The notes beneath the pieces were generated by a model. It had not been told where the DNA came from and did not search any database. It saw only the letters and a program-made list of their open reading frames with translations. Shown here in pieces: positions 6,461-13,891 of a stretch of DNA of 30,570 nucleotides (its first letter is position 1; every line of letters starts with the position of its first letter). The DNA is taken from positions 1 through 30,570 of the forward strand of contig CAMLRB010000008.1 of assembly GCA_946482295.1 (NCBI GenBank). The letters run 5' to 3'. This stretch comes from an uncultured Bacteriovorax sp. (GTDB lineage: Bacteria > Bdellovibrionota > Bacteriovoracia > Bacteriovoracales > Bacteriovoracaceae). The translations under genes and the position numbers were made by a program.

Positions 6461-7054
6461 ATGACCTTCAAGGTTAAAGATCATTATTTTCAAAAAGCGA
6501 AGAAAGAAAACTATCTCGCTCGCAGTATTTATAAGCTCGAAGAAATCGATCAGCGCTTTCGCATTTTAGAAAAAGGCGATCAAGTAATCGATCTCGGGTA
6601 TCACCCAGGATCATGGATTCAATACACTTCAGAAAAAATTGGTCCAACAGGAGTGGTAATTGGTGCCGACATTAAAGAAATTAACAATAAGTTACTCAAC
6701 TTAAAAAATGTCAGCTTATTTAAAAAAGATGTATTTACAATTAATAGCATGGAAGAGCTGGGCGTATCCGACCAATTCGATGTGGTACTTTCCGATATGG
6801 CCCCAAATACCACAGGTATAAAGTCGGTTGATCAAGACAGGTCCTTAAATTTAGTGGAAATGGTTTTCTCATTACTCCCGAAATTTCTTAAACCTGGCGG
6901 CCATCTTGTTATTAAAGTTTTCGAAAGCCAAAACGCTCAATTATATTTCAAAGAGCAGAAAAAATACTTTGAGGAGCTTCACTATCTCCGACCAAAATCT
7001 GTTCGATCAGTTAGCAAAGAATATTTTGTCATCGGAAAGAATTTTAGGCCATAA
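6461..7054 (+). CDS. rlmE: RlmE/FtsJ-type ribose 2'-O-methyltransferase
   Basis: A 197-residue protein with the FtsJ fold and the complete K-D-K-E catalytic tetrad: K25 (ARSIYKLEEID), D112 (LSDMAPNTTG), K152 (HLVIKVFES) and E187 (SVSKEYFVIG). The SAM-binding motif reads DLGYHPGSW (44-52) instead of the common DLGAAPGGW. E. coli RlmE methylates U2552 in the 23S rRNA A-loop, and the size and motif order fit this group, although other RrmJ-like enzymes cannot be excluded. It is cytosolic. It begins three bases after the barstar-like gene with no strong ribosome site of its own, so translational coupling is likely. A transpeptidase gene follows after 39 bases. Confidence 0.85.
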   Translation: MTFKVKDHYFQKAKKENYLARSIYKLEEIDQRFRILEKGDQVIDLGYHPGSWIQYTSEKIGPTGVVIGADIKEINNKLLNLKNVSLFKKDVFTINSMEELGVSDQFDVVLSDMAPNTTGIKSVDQDRSLNLVEMVFSLLPKFLKPGGHLVIKVFESQNAQLYFKEQKKYFEELHYLRPKSVRSVSKEYFVIGKNFRP

Positions 7055-7093
7055 TAATAGCTTACATGAAGTAAACATGATGGTTATTAAAAC

Positions 7094-8542
7094 ATGGATA
7101 AGTTTAACAAAAAGAAAAACAGTAAGTTTGCCTTAGTCACTACGATTGCCTGTCTCGGTCTTATCGGTGGAACAGCTCTCAATATCTTTCAAGGTAAGTT
7201 CAATCAAAAACTCAATGCTGCTGAAGTTGGTAATGCCAGTACAGCTGTCATTCTTCCTGATGAATTAAAAGTCTCATTAGAGAGAACTTTTAAAGATGCT
7301 ATCGAATGGCCAAGTACACTCGATCTAGGAAATAAAAAGAAAGCCAAAATTGAATACGCATTCAATCCTCAACTTGATGCGCATATTAGAAAATTGCTTA
7401 AGCAATACCGATCGGACTATTCCACTGTTACAGTCATCGACAACGAAACTGGTGAAGTTTTAGCGGCCGTTGGACACGAAGGTAGAGGTAACAAGATCGA
7501 TAATCGTCTTGTTCTAACTGCAACTCACCCATCCGCCAGCTTGATTAAAATTATTACAGCTGCTGAACTTATTCAGAGTGGAAAAGTTAAAAAAGAAACT
7601 CCTTTTGAATTCCGTGGTAGAAGCACTACGCTTTTTAAATATCAGATTGATGATTCAAAAAGTAATCGTTGGGATAAATCTCAAACTTTTGAAACAGCTT
7701 TTGCAAAATCCAACAACGTTATTTTCGGAAAAGCAGCTATCCATAATATCAACAGCGAGAAGCTTGTTAAGATGGCCGAAAATTTCGGATACAACCAATC
7801 CCTTATTCTCGAACTTCCATTCATAAAATCTTTCATTGGTACGGCCGGAGACGATTACCATCTAGCAGAGCTAGCGTCGGGGTTTAATGATGAGACAACA
7901 ATATCGCCAATCCATGCTGCAGTCATGGCATCAGTTATTGCTAACAATGGTATTTTGAAAACTCCAAGATTGATCACTAAAGTAACAGAAGCTCAAAGTG
8001 GAGAAAGTCTTTGGACAAACACTGTTCATGAAAAAAGAATACTTACACCAGAAGCAGCTGCAGAGATGCGTGACATGATGGGGATGACAATTGATGGTGG
8101 TACCGCCAGAAAATCATTTGGAAAAATGAATACTGGTTATAAGAATGCCCTCATGATTGGCGGTAAGACTGGAAGTATTACGGGTGGAAAACCTTTTGGA
8201 AAACGCGATTGGTTCGCTGCTTATGCTATGCCTAGAGATCCAGAACATGGGAAAGGTATTTCGATCAGTGTCATGAATGTAAACGTTAAAAAGTGGCACG
8301 TGAAATCCACAATGTTGGCAAAAAGTGTTATTGAATATTATTACAATAATGTGAAGCCAGTTCCTATCACAATGGTTAAAATGCCGCTCTATAGATCTGC
8401 GAGAGTCAAGAAGCGCACCTCGCGCCGGAGCTTGGCCAGTACCGGTGTCCGTAGGAAAAAAATTGAAGGAAAAAGAAAAACCAATATCCGTCGATCAATA
8501 GGTAAACTCAATGAACGAAAATCAAACAGCAGCAGAATCTAA
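7094..8542 (+). CDS. Penicillin-binding transpeptidase-domain protein with basic C-terminal tail
   Basis: A 482-residue protein with an N-terminal membrane anchor (about 12-32) followed by a periplasmic transpeptidase domain. The active-site motifs are in order: S149-L-I-K152 (SxxK), S206-N-N208 (SxN) and K358-T-G360. The domain cross-links peptidoglycan stem peptides. There is no glycosyltransferase module and no room for the usual class B dimerisation domain, so it is not a standard FtsI or PbpA; a divergent class B enzyme is the best fit. Residues 434-482 form a strongly basic tail (repeated RRK/KRT). The last 32 bases overlap the start of lepB, so both genes are probably cotranscribed. 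The end of the tail is thus encoded by bases that also encode the LepB N-terminus. Confidence 0.85.
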   Translation: MDKFNKKKNSKFALVTTIACLGLIGGTALNIFQGKFNQKLNAAEVGNASTAVILPDELKVSLERTFKDAIEWPSTLDLGNKKKAKIEYAFNPQLDAHIRKLLKQYRSDYSTVTVIDNETGEVLAAVGHEGRGNKIDNRLVLTATHPSASLIKIITAAELIQSGKVKKETPFEFRGRSTTLFKYQIDDSKSNRWDKSQTFETAFAKSNNVIFGKAAIHNINSEKLVKMAENFGYNQSLILELPFIKSFIGTAGDDYHLAELASGFNDETTISPIHAAVMASVIANNGILKTPRLITKVTEAQSGESLWTNTVHEKRILTPEAAAEMRDMMGMTIDGGTARKSFGKMNTGYKNALMIGGKTGSITGGKPFGKRDWFAAYAMPRDPEHGKGISISVMNVNVKKWHVKSTMLAKSVIEYYYNNVKPVPITMVKMPLYRSARVKKRTSRRSLASTGVRRKKIEGKRKTNIRRSIGKLNERKSNSSRI

Positions 8543-9329
8543 TTCAGATTTAGACGTAAAAGATCCACACGCCGATCTCATGAAACAGGTTGAGGAAGAT
8601 CTCACGCGCAAACAAAAACTTATTAAAGAAATTAAATCAATCGCGATCATTATCATCGCCGTTTTAACTTTCAGATCAGTTTTCTTTGAGCCGTTTAGAA
8701 TCCCATCAGGTTCAATGATCCCAACATTAATGATTGGCGATTTCATTCTTGTTAATAAATTCGCTTACGGTTTTAAGCTTCCTTTTTCTGACATTGTTCT
8801 TGGCGATTCAAGCATGAATCCAGTTTATCTTTTTGGAAAAAGTGAACCTAAGCGCGGTGACGTTATCGTTTTTAAATATCCTAAAGATCTTTCAGTTAAT
8901 TACATCAAACGTGTAGTGGGACTTCCGGGAGATACTCTGGAAATCAGAAATAAAATCGTTTTCATCAATGACAAACCTCTAGAGCCAAAAGAAATTGATG
9001 GCAAAACGTACATGGATGACATGGACGAAAAATTTAAAGGTTACAATTTGAAGTTTTATGAAGTCACAACAGGTGATCATAAACACATTGTTCAGCAAGA
9101 TAGCGACAACTACTATAAAGTGGATTACGAAAGAATCACGATTCCTGAAGGTAAATACTTCGTTATGGGAGACAATCGTGATTTCTCGTACGATGCTCGT
9201 TATTGGGGATTTGTTTCACATGAACAAATCAAAGGGCGCGCTATGTTTGTATGGTTCTCACTCATTTTCCCATTTGGCGAAAACTCATTCAAGTTCCGTC
9301 CATGGAGAATTGGAACACCAATTAACTAA
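8511..9329 (+). CDS. lepB: Signal peptidase I
   Basis: A 272-residue inner-membrane serine protease that removes Sec signal peptides. A cytosolic N-terminus of about 42 residues precedes one membrane segment (about 43-58, IKSIAIIIIAVLTF). The catalytic serine is S68 in PSGSMIPTL and the general-base lysine is K133 in YIKRVVGLPGD. The conserved box GDNRDFSYDARYWG is at 220-233. The central region has an insert (about 155-205) as in several Gram-negative LepB proteins. The start ATG follows AGGTAA and lies inside the 3' end of the transpeptidase gene. The 3' end overlaps mutS2 of the opposite strand by 8 bases. It would process several secreted proteins encoded in this window. Confidence 0.95.
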   Translation: MNENQTAAESNSDLDVKDPHADLMKQVEEDLTRKQKLIKEIKSIAIIIIAVLTFRSVFFEPFRIPSGSMIPTLMIGDFILVNKFAYGFKLPFSDIVLGDSSMNPVYLFGKSEPKRGDVIVFKYPKDLSVNYIKRVVGLPGDTLEIRNKIVFINDKPLEPKEIDGKTYMDDMDEKFKGYNLKFYEVTTGDHKHIVQQDSDNYYKVDYERITIPEGKYFVMGDNRDFSYDARYWGFVSHEQIKGRAMFVWFSLIFPFGENSFKFRPWRIGTPIN

Positions 9330-11694
9330 ATATCTTTGTACAACCGTCGTTGCCTTCGATGTTTTCCCATCGAAGGTCACGATGCTCTCGCCTCAAATAA
9401 TTTCTTAGCCAATTCTTCAAAATACCGTCACCATGACCATGTATTATTGTCACAAAAGGAATCTCTCCAGTCGTAACTTCATCAATGGATTGCTCACAGA
9501 TCTTTTGGAATTCTTCTAAACGCATCCCACGACAATCAACTTCAATATCACCTTTTACTTCTCGCTGAATGTGAACACTGACTTTGCTCACAGGCGATTT
9601 TTGTCCAGATGGATAACGGAGAGTTTCCGGAGAAACCCAAACAGAAACCGAGCCATAATTTACTTGAACTTCACGTTTACGCGGATTCAATTGAACGGCT
9701 TTGACCGTTTTTTTAAGGGCCACTGAAAATAAAGTCTGTTGCAGCTGAATCTCATCAAATGAAATAGGTTTCAAATGCGAATAAACATTATCACTTTCTG
9801 GTTTTGATTTCTTTTCATGTACTTCTTTGTTCAACGCCGATTGAATATTTCCCATTTCGTTATTGAAGCCACGACGATTAGTTATCTGTCCGGCCTTCAC
9901 ATCATTTAGAAGTTTATCTGCTTGATCAAAAATGCCCTTAATTTTTCTAGAATATTCAGCAAGTATCTTTTCTCTTTCTAAAAAAAGAATTCCTTCCATC
10001 GAAGCCTTTTGATTTCGTAGCTCTATTTGTAGATTTCGGTTTGTACTTAAAACTTTATCGAGATCTATTTTCTTTTGAGACAACTCCTGAAGGAGAGTTT
10101 CATAGGTCACCTGTTTTTTATCTAATAGCTCTTTTGCTTTCTCACCAATGCTTGTTTCTAAGCCGTATTTCGCAGAGAGATTCTCAAAAATTTTAAAGGC
10201 CAGGGAACTGCCTGGCTCACCCAAAATAAGTTTATAGGTTGGACGATTAGACTCAAAATCATACCCTACGTGAGCCGAGACATAATCAGTTCTCTGATGC
10301 ATGAAAGTTTTTAAAACCTGATGGTGGGTCGATAGGACCACTTTAGATTGGGATCTTGCATGAACTTCATCCAAAAAGGCTAATGCTAAAGCGGAGGCTT
10401 CTTCAGACGAAGTTGAGTTAAAAATTTCATCGATAATGATGAGATTCAAATCTTCCAGTGATTCAAGCAATTCCAGGTAATATTTTGATTCAGACGCAAA
10501 AGAACTTAGTCCTGCGCTTAGGTTTTGATGATCATGGCTGAAATAAAAAAGATGTTCTACTGGATGGATGTCTGCATTGTTGGCAGGAACATACATTCCC
10601 ATATGTAGAAGAATAATCGATAGCGTAAGAGATTTAAGAGCTACTGTTTTACCACCAGTATTCGGACCGGAAATAATTAATCCCTTGTGGCGAGAGTCTA
10701 GCTTGAGATCGTTTTTTATTGGATTTTTCACGAGAGGATGAAAAAGACCTTCAATGTTGAAAATGAATTTATCATTGAGACGAGGTCTGATGTGACCCTG
10801 TTTTTGAGCATATGTTGCTTTACTATTTAACCAATCAATCTCAGTTAAGAATGCTGCCATATCTTCAAGCTCTTGCGAGAAAGCATGAATAAATTTACTC
10901 AAATCGATCGTGAGTTTCAATATTGTTGATTCAATCTCGGAAAGAAGATGAATTCTTTTATTTCCTTTTTCTCTTACTTCAAGAGGTTCAACAAATAAAG
11001 TCATTCCACTTTGTGAGCGACTAACAATAGGTCCTAAATCAGCTTGGTAAGAATCGGATCTAACAGCTAGAACATAACGATCGTTGATAATGTCATAACT
11101 ATCCATCTGCAGTTTTGTTGAATATAAATCCGTTTTTGCTGTTTTTTGAATAGTAACACGCAAGTCATGTTCGAGTGCGAGAACCTCGGAATATAGCTTT
11201 TTAAGAAGTGGGTGGCGTTCATACGAAACATTTCCACTATAATCAACAAAATCTCTCAGGGGATTAATGAATCCACGCTTGAGTTGACTGGCCTTAGCAG
11301 TATTATGTTCGTACCCATTTTTAAATTGTACCGAACTAAAAAAAGTATGTGTCTCAAATACACATTCGATTATTTGCGCAAAAAAATTAAGTTCTTTCGC
11401 TTCAAAGAATTTACCTTTTTTTATGTCTTTTAAATTGGCGAAAGTTTCAATTTCAACAGGGAGCATTCGGACTTTAGAGTTGAATTGAAAGCTGAGATCA
11501 TCGTAATTCTTAATGTAGTTTTCAAGTTGATCCAGTTCAAAACTAATGGCGTCACTTTTTTTACTGGAAGGAGCCGCTTTGAATTTTTCTTGATTGTTTT
11601 CAAAGTGTGCTAAAATTGCAATATCTGCTGAGAGTTGGGACCAATCCAAAAGTTCAAGCGCTTCAGTATTACCATTTAATAAATTAAGACTCAT
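9322..11694 (-). CDS. mutS2: MutS2-family ATPase with C-terminal Smr domain
   Basis: A 790-residue protein of normal MutS2 length. An N-terminal core and lever region with long helices (about 1-320) is followed by a MutS ATPase: Walker A GPNTGGKT (343-350), the SSFASE signature loop (397-402), Walker B LIIIDE (418-423) and STHH (455-458). GEPGSSLAF (492-500) is typical of MutS2. A coiled coil (about 515-605) leads to a Smr domain (715-790) with VDCRGMR in place of LDLRG and the HGHGDG motif. There is no mismatch-recognition domain. MutS2 acts on branched DNA and, in Bacillus, on collided ribosomes. The Walker B continuation DEIFNSTSS differs from the usual DEIGSGTDP. Its start codon overlaps that of the divergent NFACT-family gene, and its 3' end overlaps lepB. 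Confidence 0.93.
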   Translation of the reverse strand: MSLNLLNGNTEALELLDWSQLSADIAILAHFENNQEKFKAAPSSKKSDAISFELDQLENYIKNYDDLSFQFNSKVRMLPVEIETFANLKDIKKGKFFEAKELNFFAQIIECVFETHTFFSSVQFKNGYEHNTAKASQLKRGFINPLRDFVDYSGNVSYERHPLLKKLYSEVLALEHDLRVTIQKTAKTDLYSTKLQMDSYDIINDRYVLAVRSDSYQADLGPIVSRSQSGMTLFVEPLEVREKGNKRIHLLSEIESTILKLTIDLSKFIHAFSQELEDMAAFLTEIDWLNSKATYAQKQGHIRPRLNDKFIFNIEGLFHPLVKNPIKNDLKLDSRHKGLIISGPNTGGKTVALKSLTLSIILLHMGMYVPANNADIHPVEHLFYFSHDHQNLSAGLSSFASESKYYLELLESLEDLNLIIIDEIFNSTSSEEASALALAFLDEVHARSQSKVVLSTHHQVLKTFMHQRTDYVSAHVGYDFESNRPTYKLILGEPGSSLAFKIFENLSAKYGLETSIGEKAKELLDKKQVTYETLLQELSQKKIDLDKVLSTNRNLQIELRNQKASMEGILFLEREKILAEYSRKIKGIFDQADKLLNDVKAGQITNRRGFNNEMGNIQSALNKEVHEKKSKPESDNVYSHLKPISFDEIQLQQTLFSVALKKTVKAVQLNPRKREVQVNYGSVSVWVSPETLRYPSGQKSPVSKVSVHIQREVKGDIEVDCRGMRLEEFQKICEQSIDEVTTGEIPFVTIIHGHGDGILKNWLRNYLRREHRDLRWENIEGNDGCTKIFS
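9353..9376. repeat. Perfect inverted repeat inside the 3' end of mutS2, just after lepB
   Basis: CCTTCGATG (9353-9361) and CATCGAAGG (9368-9376) form a 9-bp perfect stem with loop TTTTCC. It lies 24 bases downstream of the lepB stop and codes for mutS2 residues near the C-terminus. Neither strand has a U-rich tail, so an intrinsic terminator is doubtful; transcript-end stabilisation or a pause for the convergent genes is possible. Confidence 0.5.
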
Positions 11695-13000
11695 GATTCA
11701 AACTCATCAACAACTATTAGAGACATCCAGAGAATATAACACTCTCTTCTCAAAAAATGAATTTTATCCAATTCAAAAAGCATACACCACCCCTCATTAT
11801 CTCGTGCTGGTCATAAGATTTCCAGGTAAGACAGTTGGTTGTTATATAGGCCGTGGTCATGGTTACGAAGGTTTTCAATTTTCCGAGAAAATTGCACCGT
11901 CGTATTTAAGAATTCAGGACAAATTTTTAGATTATGCTCGAAAATACTTAGTAGGCGCAAGAATGGGACGCGTTCAAGTATGCGCTGACTACCAATCTTT
12001 TAGTTTTACCTTTAAAAACGAACACCCTGATAATGAGTTCATCTTTGGCTATAAAGATCATCAGTTATTTTTTATGAGACGTGAACGTGATCAAAATTAC
12101 TGTAGTTGGAGCAACTCCACTACTGTCGAAAGCAGTTCAAAACTCTTACAAAACATTCTGGGTGGTTCGGTAAAAATTCTAACCGAACAAAAAAATCAAA
12201 CTATTGAACAATATCTGGGCACAGAAGAGAAAAAAGCGAGTGGAAAACTCATCCAGAAGAAAAAAGAAAAATTTCTTCTAAAAAAAGCTGAGAATATTAA
12301 AAAAGATTTAGGTCTTGTGCTCAATCACAAAAAAATTGAAGAGGCCCTAATTGCTGGTGAAATTGACTTAAGCAAAACAAGCTATGAGGGGCATGGTCAA
12401 AAGATTAAATTTACTGGTGCAGAAAATGAATGGCAGCGAAGAGATCTTATTTTTCAAAAGATCAAGAAACTAAAAAAAGCCGTTGGGATTTTAGAGCAAA
12501 GACTCAAAGAAACAGAGTTGGAACTCGAAAATGTTCGTGCTGGTAAGTTTGAATTTGAATTGACGAAAGAAAAAGCGATTCCATTGTTGTGGAACAATAC
12601 ACTCTCTTCTAAAAAAACCATTAAGCAATCTGAACATAATGTTAAAAATTTTAAATTAAAAAATATTACTGGAGTGTTAGCACTCGATGCGAGCAGTAAT
12701 GATTTTATTAGATCCCAAGCTTCAAAAGATCACTGGTGGTTTCATATTGACCAATATTCGGGTAGCCACTTGATTATAAAAACCGATGATCTCAGTCAAT
12801 TGTCCCAAGAAGATTATAGGGCCTTGGGTTCATTTCTCAGAGACAGCTCTAAATTAAAGATAGAATCAATACCCCTCATCTTTAGTCAGGTTAAAAATGT
12901 CAAAGGGATGAAAGGGGTTCAAGGTAAAGTTATTGTAAGCAAACCTAAATATCTACAGTGTCACTACCAAGCGTGGGCAGAAATAATTACCCTTCTTTAG
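11693..13000 (+). CDS. NFACT-family protein (RqcH-like), shortened
   Basis: A 435-residue protein. The N-terminal part (about 30-175) resembles NFACT-N in pattern. A coiled coil rich in Lys and Glu follows (about 180-290). The C-terminal part (320-425) matches NFACT-R (DUF814): ASSNDFIRSQASKDHWWFH, then SGSHLIIK and VKNVKGMKGVQGKVIVS. RqcH binds split 50S subunits and recruits tRNA-Ala to tag stalled chains; canonical members have about 560 residues, so this one lacks over 100 and its activity is uncertain. The start ATG 11693 shares bases with the mutS2 start codon (CATG). An upstream extension of this frame would run into mutS2 coding sequence and has no support. Since B. subtilis MutS2 also works in ribosome rescue, the divergent pair may be functionally linked. 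Confidence 0.75.
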   Translation: MIQTHQQLLETSREYNTLFSKNEFYPIQKAYTTPHYLVLVIRFPGKTVGCYIGRGHGYEGFQFSEKIAPSYLRIQDKFLDYARKYLVGARMGRVQVCADYQSFSFTFKNEHPDNEFIFGYKDHQLFFMRRERDQNYCSWSNSTTVESSSKLLQNILGGSVKILTEQKNQTIEQYLGTEEKKASGKLIQKKKEKFLLKKAENIKKDLGLVLNHKKIEEALIAGEIDLSKTSYEGHGQKIKFTGAENEWQRRDLIFQKIKKLKKAVGILEQRLKETELELENVRAGKFEFELTKEKAIPLLWNNTLSSKKTIKQSEHNVKNFKLKNITGVLALDASSNDFIRSQASKDHWWFHIDQYSGSHLIIKTDDLSQLSQEDYRALGSFLRDSSKLKIESIPLIFSQVKNVKGMKGVQGKVIVSKPKYLQCHYQAWAEIITLL

Positions 13001-13006
13001 TCCAGA

Positions 13007-13035
13007 TTGAAACCTTTCATTACGCTCTATAGAAT
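13007..13035 (+). promoter_or_regulatory. Sigma-70-type promoter before the secreted protein/lipoprotein pair
   Basis: TTGAAA (13007-13012), a 17-base spacer and TAGAAT (13030-13035). Five of six and four of six bases match the consensus at ideal spacing. It ends 24 bases before the start codon at 13060 and directly follows the end of the NFACT gene. Confidence 0.5.
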
Positions 13036-13059
13036 AGAAGTTAATATTGAGGTTAAATC

Positions 13060-13884
13060 ATGAGAATTTTTATCCTTTTAGCTGGGCTTTTTTTAAACAA
13101 CACCAATGTTTGGTCACAGCAAAAAATAGAAGAAATTGAACAGTTCGAAATAAGAAGTTATTCACCCCAAAAGCAAGGCCTCAACGATCTGGTTTATGAA
13201 ATTCGCATGGATAATCTCACTGAAATGCTGAATAAAACACAAACGTTAGGTAAATTGACTGATGTGCATTTCAAAATATATTGGATGGCGCCAGAAAAAT
13301 ATAAAATTGAAGTATTGGGTTTACCAAAGGGATTTCAAGAAATTCGAGAAGACTTAACAACACTCATCAAGGGCAAGTTGGAGTTTGTATTGCCAGAAAA
13401 TTTCTCCAAAAAATTTGAAGCTTACACCCTGAAATTAGAAGCTTCGCCAGAGGGAAAACTCATCAAAGCAGTGGATGAAAAGTACAACATGAATTCTGCT
13501 GAAATTGACATCATTTTCGACAAATCTTCAGTTTTGAAATCAATAGAAACCAAAGCTCCCATGTCGATCGTTAAAAACAATTTTACATATTCGCCAAAGG
13601 CGTGGAGCAATAATAAGTTAGTGCTCGATAAAGTTGTTTCTACAACTCGTCAGGGAACTAGCGTCGCAACTACTACGAATTCCATAGAGTATGTGTCAGT
13701 GGCCGGGATAGGTTTTCCTTCTAAAATCATTGTAAAAAATGTACAAGAGGTCATCATTCCAGCGAATGGAAAAGAGAAAGAAAAAAAAGTTAAAAATGAG
13801 AACGGCGCTATTTTGCGTTTTTCGAAATATGAACCGAACACAGGCAAAGCGCAACGATTTATGGAAGAAGGCTTAAGACGTTAG
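13060..13884 (+). CDS. Secreted protein of unknown function, LolA-like in outline
   Basis: A 274-residue protein with an N-terminal signal peptide (MRIFILLAGLFLNNTNVWSQ, likely cleaved near 19). The mature part alternates short beta-strand-like segments and charged loops, for example VHFKIYWMAPEKYKIEVLGLP, which recalls the half-barrel of LolA/LolB lipoprotein carriers and related outer-membrane lipoprotein-sorting proteins. This resemblance is in pattern only; I do not recognise a family. GAGG lies eight bases before the ATG and a sigma-70-like promoter lies just upstream. It is followed after seven bases by a gene for a very large lipoprotein, so the two are very likely made together and may act in the same envelope process. 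Confidence 0.75.
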   Translation: MRIFILLAGLFLNNTNVWSQQKIEEIEQFEIRSYSPQKQGLNDLVYEIRMDNLTEMLNKTQTLGKLTDVHFKIYWMAPEKYKIEVLGLPKGFQEIREDLTTLIKGKLEFVLPENFSKKFEAYTLKLEASPEGKLIKAVDEKYNMNSAEIDIIFDKSSVLKSIETKAPMSIVKNNFTYSPKAWSNNKLVLDKVVSTTRQGTSVATTTNSIEYVSVAGIGFPSKIIVKNVQEVIIPANGKEKEKKVKNENGAILRFSKYEPNTGKAQRFMEEGLRR

Positions 13885-13891
13885 GATTTGA

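Noticed and set aside
6125..7054. A toxin-antitoxin pair formed by the barstar-like gene and its neighbour
   Set aside because: The neighbour is an RrmJ-type methyltransferase with a full catalytic tetrad, not an RNase, and the inhibitor carries a signal peptide.
11594..11692. An in-frame upstream extension of the NFACT-family gene by 33 codons
   Set aside because: It lies wholly inside the mutS2 N-terminal coding region on the other strand, and its residues do not resemble the family start; ATG 11693 is the natural start.
11739..12610. Two copies of ACACTCTCTTCT followed by an A-rich stretch (11739-11750 and 12599-12610) within one gene
   Set aside because: Both encode a similar short peptide in the same reading frame (NTLFSK and NTLSSK); only two copies exist and chance or codon use explains them.
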